Assembly: GCA_964590435.1 (NCBI GenBank)
Contig: CAZPWT010000040.1
Span: forward strand, 62,001 to 126,000
Length of the DNA stretch: 64,000 nt
Direction: 5' to 3'
Origin: WSZJ01 sp964590435
Lineage (GTDB): Bacteria; Planctomycetota; MHYJ01; WSZJ01
Below are positions 61,251 through 64,000 of this stretch, in pieces. The notes under the pieces are model-generated. The model was given only the letters and a program-made list of their open reading frames with translations, searched no databases and was not told the DNA's origin. The position numbers and the translations under genes were made by a program. Within the stretch, counting starts at the first letter, position 1. Every line of letters starts with the position of its first letter.

Positions 61251-61942
61251 TTCTTTTCTCCGAAGGCCGCGCGGATGTCGGCGGCGAGCACGGATAACCC
61301 TTTCAAATCCTGTTCCGTTACTTTCCCGGACTGCGCCAGCTCGGCCACGCGCTCGTATTCACGCAGGAATCTCTCTATGCGCAAGCGGTCGTCCTCGCCC
61401 TTCGCGAACCCCTCCATCGCCGCGCGCACTTCCGAATAGTCCTGCACGAGGTGTGCGGAATCGTTCCCCCGGGCGTGATCCTCGAAGCGCTTGTGGGCGG
61501 CCTCCCAACGCTCCATCGCGCCGGGCGGGGCGGGCTGCGGCGGCTCGGGATCGCGCGCGACGACGGCGACTTTTTCCGGCGTGAATTCGCGCGCGACCTC
61601 GTCGCGGATGGCGCCGACGGCGCGCTCTTGGCCGGAGGCGAGGGCGTTGTCGGAGGCGATGGTGCGGGAGAGGGAGGCGAAGCGGTCGCGGAGGGCGGCG
61701 AGGCGCGCGGCGGGCTCGGGGGCGAGGAGGGCGGCCATGTCGTCGAGGGCGGCGCGGGCGCGGCCGGCGCAGGCCTGCACCTTGAGGCTGTTGCGCCCGG
61801 CGGCGCGGAGCATCGCCTCCGCCTCGAGGTCGAAGCCGGTCCAGGCCTCGTGGTAGCGGTCGCCCGCGGACTTGGGCTTGTCGGCGCCGGCGGAGCAGCC
61901 GGCGAGCGCCGCCAGCGCGATCGTCGCGAGGGCGCGCTTCAT
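61247..61942 (-). CDS. Helical lipoprotein in the SPFH operon
   Basis: 231 aa from the ATG at 61942, with lipobox LAGC (Cys16). The mature protein is helical and Ala/Glu/Arg-rich (RAALDDMAALLAPEPAARLA, RFLREYERVAELAQSG). Function unknown. It overlaps both neighbours by four bases, so expression is coupled to the genes before and after. Confidence 0.65.
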   Translation of the reverse strand: MKRALATIALAALAGCSAGADKPKSAGDRYHEAWTGFDLEAEAMLRAAGRNSLKVQACAGRARAALDDMAALLAPEPAARLAALRDRFASLSRTIASDNALASGQERAVGAIRDEVAREFTPEKVAVVARDPEPPQPAPPGAMERWEAAHKRFEDHARGNDSAHLVQDYSEVRAAMEGFAKGEDDRLRIERFLREYERVAELAQSGKVTEQDLKGLSVLAADIRAAFGEKK

Positions 61943-62664
61943 CGCCCCGCCTTCATGTCGCGCAGGTCGAGGTCGTCGAACCAAGCGTCGGCGAGCGCGT
62001 CCTCGAGGGCGAGGATGAGGTTGACGGTGAGGAACGCCGGCTTGCGCGGCATCGCGAGGCCGCGGAGGCGGAGGTCACGGGAAGTGCGGACGGGGACGCG
62101 TCCCCAGCCGCCGTCGGAGGGCGCGAATTCCTCGGCGAGGCGGCCCTCGCGCGGCTCGGGGCGGCCGCCGTTCAGGCCGCGCCAGCTCAGGTAGGAGGCG
62201 ATCGGTTCCCCGTTGCCGCCCTCGAACACGAACTCGATCCCGACCCAGCCCTTGCCGGACTTCGCGGCGGCGCGCGCGTAGCCGTCGAAGAACCAGTCGC
62301 AATGGGTGACGGGGCGCGTCCACGACGCGACGACCTCCGCCTTCTTCGCGCGCTCGTCGCCCAGCCGCAGCGCCCCGCCGGACCGGCCGCCTTTCGGGTC
62401 GATTCCCCCTTCCGGAAGCTGCGTGTCCATGCTGCCGTCGGGGAGTCTCGAAGGGAGCACGAGGACGTGCGGGCGGTGCGCCCATCCCGCCAGCAGCTCC
62501 CCGTCGAACGCCGGGTTCGGGATCACGTTCGGCGAGCCCGCCGTCGACTTCTCCGTCAGCTCCCCCCACTCGCCCGGCGGCGCTTCGTTCGTGGAAGGCC
62601 ACACCACCGCGACGATCACGATCGCCACGAGGAGAAGACACGCCACCCACGCCACTTTGATCAT
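61939..62664 (-). CDS. Membrane-anchored beta-rich protein heading the SPFH operon
   Basis: 241 aa from the ATG at 62664. N-terminal membrane anchor (VAWVACLLLVAIVIVAVVW). The outer part resembles a carbohydrate-binding-like jelly roll: NVIPNPAFDGELLAGWA, GALRLGDERAKKAEVVAS and a WFDDLDLRDMK end, as in CBM4/9-like modules. The Trp-rich centre fits ligand binding. It is the first gene of the operon, divergent from the LolA-like gene by 57 bp. Confidence 0.65.
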   Translation of the reverse strand: MIKVAWVACLLLVAIVIVAVVWPSTNEAPPGEWGELTEKSTAGSPNVIPNPAFDGELLAGWAHRPHVLVLPSRLPDGSMDTQLPEGGIDPKGGRSGGALRLGDERAKKAEVVASWTRPVTHCDWFFDGYARAAAKSGKGWVGIEFVFEGGNGEPIASYLSWRGLNGGRPEPREGRLAEEFAPSDGGWGRVPVRTSRDLRLRGLAMPRKPAFLTVNLILALEDALADAWFDDLDLRDMKAGR

Positions 62665-62721
62665 CGGCACATTCTAGAGCGGTGGAAGAGCCGCCGCACT
62701 TCGTTTGTTAGCATTCTCACC

Positions 62722-63435
62722 ATGAGAACACCCCTGCCGTTCCTCGCTGCCGCCGCCACCCTCGCCCTCTGTTTCTCGGCCCGCGCCGACGACAAGTCCG
62801 ACCTCGACGACATTTTTAGAAACGTCGATGCAAAGGCAGAGACGCTGAAAGACCTCAAAGCGGAGTTCCGGCAGGAAAAGAAGATGAAGGTGATGAAGCG
62901 GCCGATCGTGGGGAAGGGAAGCGTGTCGGTGAAGAAGACGGAGAAGGGGCCGCGGATCTGCTGGGAGTCGTGGGAGGTGGACCCGGACACGGGCGAGACG
63001 AGCGCGCCGCAGCGGATGCTGGTGCTCGGGGACGAGTCGAAGCTGGTGTCGTTCAGCCTCGAGGACAAGACGGGGGAATTCACGGACCTCGGGAAGGGGA
63101 AGTTCGAGGTGCAGGAGTTCCTCACGATCGGCGGGTCGCTGTCGGGGATGAAGAAGTCGTTCGCGGTGGAGCTGGGCGGCAAGCCGGCGGAGGGGAAGGG
63201 CTGGGAGCTGAAGATGACGCCGACGTCGGAGCGGCTGAAGAAGTTCATCAAGGAGTTGCGGCTGGAGATCGACCCCAAGGAGTGGATCGTGTCGCGCATC
63301 TTCGTGCTCGAGGCGACCGGCGACACGATGGAGATCCGGCTGTCGAAGTTCGAGCTGAACGCGGGCGTGAAGGAGGAGCTGTTCAAGGTCCCGGCGGACG
63401 TGAAGCTTGAGGAAGTGAAACTGGACGGCAAATGA
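62722..63435 (+). CDS. LolA-like outer membrane lipoprotein carrier protein
   Basis: 237 aa with a signal peptide (PFLAAAATLALCFSARA). Features of the LolA fold: AETLKDLKAEFRQEKKM near the start, KRPIVGKGSVSVKKTEKGPR, MLVLGDESKLVSFSLEDK and a final strand region EIRLSKFELNAGVKEELFKV ending in VPADVKLEEV. LolA shuttles lipoproteins through the periplasm, which fits the many lipoproteins here. The next gene overlaps its stop by four bases. Confidence 0.8.
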   Translation: MRTPLPFLAAAATLALCFSARADDKSDLDDIFRNVDAKAETLKDLKAEFRQEKKMKVMKRPIVGKGSVSVKKTEKGPRICWESWEVDPDTGETSAPQRMLVLGDESKLVSFSLEDKTGEFTDLGKGKFEVQEFLTIGGSLSGMKKSFAVELGGKPAEGKGWELKMTPTSERLKKFIKELRLEIDPKEWIVSRIFVLEATGDTMEIRLSKFELNAGVKEELFKVPADVKLEEVKLDGK

Positions 63436-64000
63436 AGCGCGCGATGCTCCCGGTGCTGGTGCTGGCCTGGGCGATCATCCTCTCGGGATGCTCGGCCGCG
63501 GAGAAGAAGCGCACCCGCGAGGTGGCGGCGGAGCAGCGCGACGCGGAGCGCGAGCTGAAGGAGATGGCCGCGGCGCCGAAGCCGCTTCGCCGCCCGCTCG
63601 TTATCCTCTCAGGCTGGGCGGAGCCGCCGGGGAACTGGAAGCGCTTCCGGGCGTGGCTGGAGGCGGCGACGTGCGGGTGCGAGCGGGAGATCCTGATCCC
63701 GGACCTGCGCGGCCCCGGCGGGCTGGCGGCGGCGGCGGAGCGCGTTGTCGACCTGTGCGCGGAACTCGGCGAAGTGGACGTCGTGGCGCACTCGGCCGGC
63801 GGGCTTGTCGCCCGCGAGGCCGCGCGCGCTTCGCGAGGCGATCGCCGGCTGCGCATCGCGCGGTTGTTCGCGATCGCGACGCCGCACGGCGGCTCGCCGT
63901 GGAGCGGGTTCTGGCCGATCCTCCCGTACCCGCTCCAGGCGGCCGACTGCCGGCCGAGCGGCGACTTCATTGCGCGGCTCGCGAGCGACCCTTCGAGCGC
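63432..64000 (+). CDS. Lipoprotein alpha/beta hydrolase (lipase-like), 3' end outside window
   Basis: The frame is open from the ATG at 63432 (ATGA overlap with the LolA-like gene) to the last base, at least 189 residues. Lipoprotein signal with lipobox LSGC (Cys20). After a charged helix comes an alpha/beta hydrolase core: RPLVILSGWAEPPGNWKRF (first strand and oxyanion region), VDVVAHSAGGLVAREAAR with the nucleophile Ser in a HSAGG elbow, and IATPHGGSPWSGF. This is the lipase/PGAP1-like group. The Asp and His of the triad would be downstream. Confidence 0.82.
   Translation, partial: MKRAMLPVLVLAWAIILSGCSAAEKKRTREVAAEQRDAERELKEMAAAPKPLRRPLVILSGWAEPPGNWKRFRAWLEAATCGCEREILIPDLRGPGGLAAAAERVVDLCAELGEVDVVAHSAGGLVAREAARASRGDRRLRIARLFAIATPHGGSPWSGFWPILPYPLQAADCRPSGDFIARLASDPSS

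Overview
The window is a high-G+C bacterial chromosome segment that most resembles Planctomycetota. The basis is the gene families present: a DUF1800/DUF1501 operon with a planctomycete-style CxxCH protein, very large Ser/Thr kinases fused to FG-GAP repeats beside an ECF-type sigma factor, many secreted proteins and lipoproteins of unknown function, HEAT and WD40-like repeat proteins, and a DUF4091 protein. No rRNA, tRNA, CRISPR array, phage or complete insertion sequence was found. The taxon is an inference from gene content only.

Layout. 1-5175: the 3' part of a giant subtilase-CARDB-PHP fusion. 5247-9321: a three-gene molybdenum hydroxylase of the 4-hydroxybenzoyl-CoA reductase type. 9355-10980: a VapBC-like toxin-antitoxin pair with its own operator, then fdhD. 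11193-16600: secreted and membrane proteins of unknown function among gene remnants (an fdhD tail, a glyoxalase tail and a minus-strand tail). 16608-19459: a soluble Ser/Thr kinase, divergent from a radical SAM/SPASM enzyme whose stop overlaps a small Tat-type lipoprotein carrying three similar His-Leu/Ile-x-Gly motifs. This last pair is the best candidate for an undescribed peptide or protein modification system. 19770-20843: a C39-like cysteine peptidase lipoprotein coupled to a small membrane-anchored protein. 20921-30842: two giant membrane kinases flanking an ECF-type sigma factor. 30903-35755: the DUF1800, DUF1501 and zinc-ribbon/cytochrome c operon. 35957-43324: a gene remnant, an RraB-like protein, a tryptophanase, a lipoprotein, a metalloprotease, a frameshifted small Cys protein, a trans-sulfuration PLP enzyme and a PilZ-like protein. 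43474-48810: WD40-like, DUF1963 and DUF4091 genes in a coupled run. 48876-54660: Mrp, an unknown partner protein, several unknown exported proteins and a TusA-like protein. 54806-56429: parAB with a parS site inside parB. 56571-64000: acylphosphatase, an ABC-2-like permease, a phosphoesterase, a CBS protein, a four-gene SPFH/zinc-ribbon operon, LolA-like protein and a lipoprotein lipase-like protein that runs off the window.

How the genes work together. Tight overlaps of the ATGA type mark several operons: the hydroxylase, vapBC, the 45.7 kb genes, the 62.7-60.7 kb genes, and lolA-like plus hydrolase. The hydroxylase subunits would form one Mo/FeS/flavin enzyme. FdhD next door handles sulfur for molybdenum cofactor, although its known client is formate dehydrogenase. 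The sigma factor and kinases suggest a local phospho-signalling module. parA, parB and parS form a complete chromosome segregation cassette. Intergenic DNA is rich in inverted repeats: TTGACGC and TTGAAC palindromes, 40-bp arms at 42.8 kb, and heptamer arms around a terminator at 59.4 kb.
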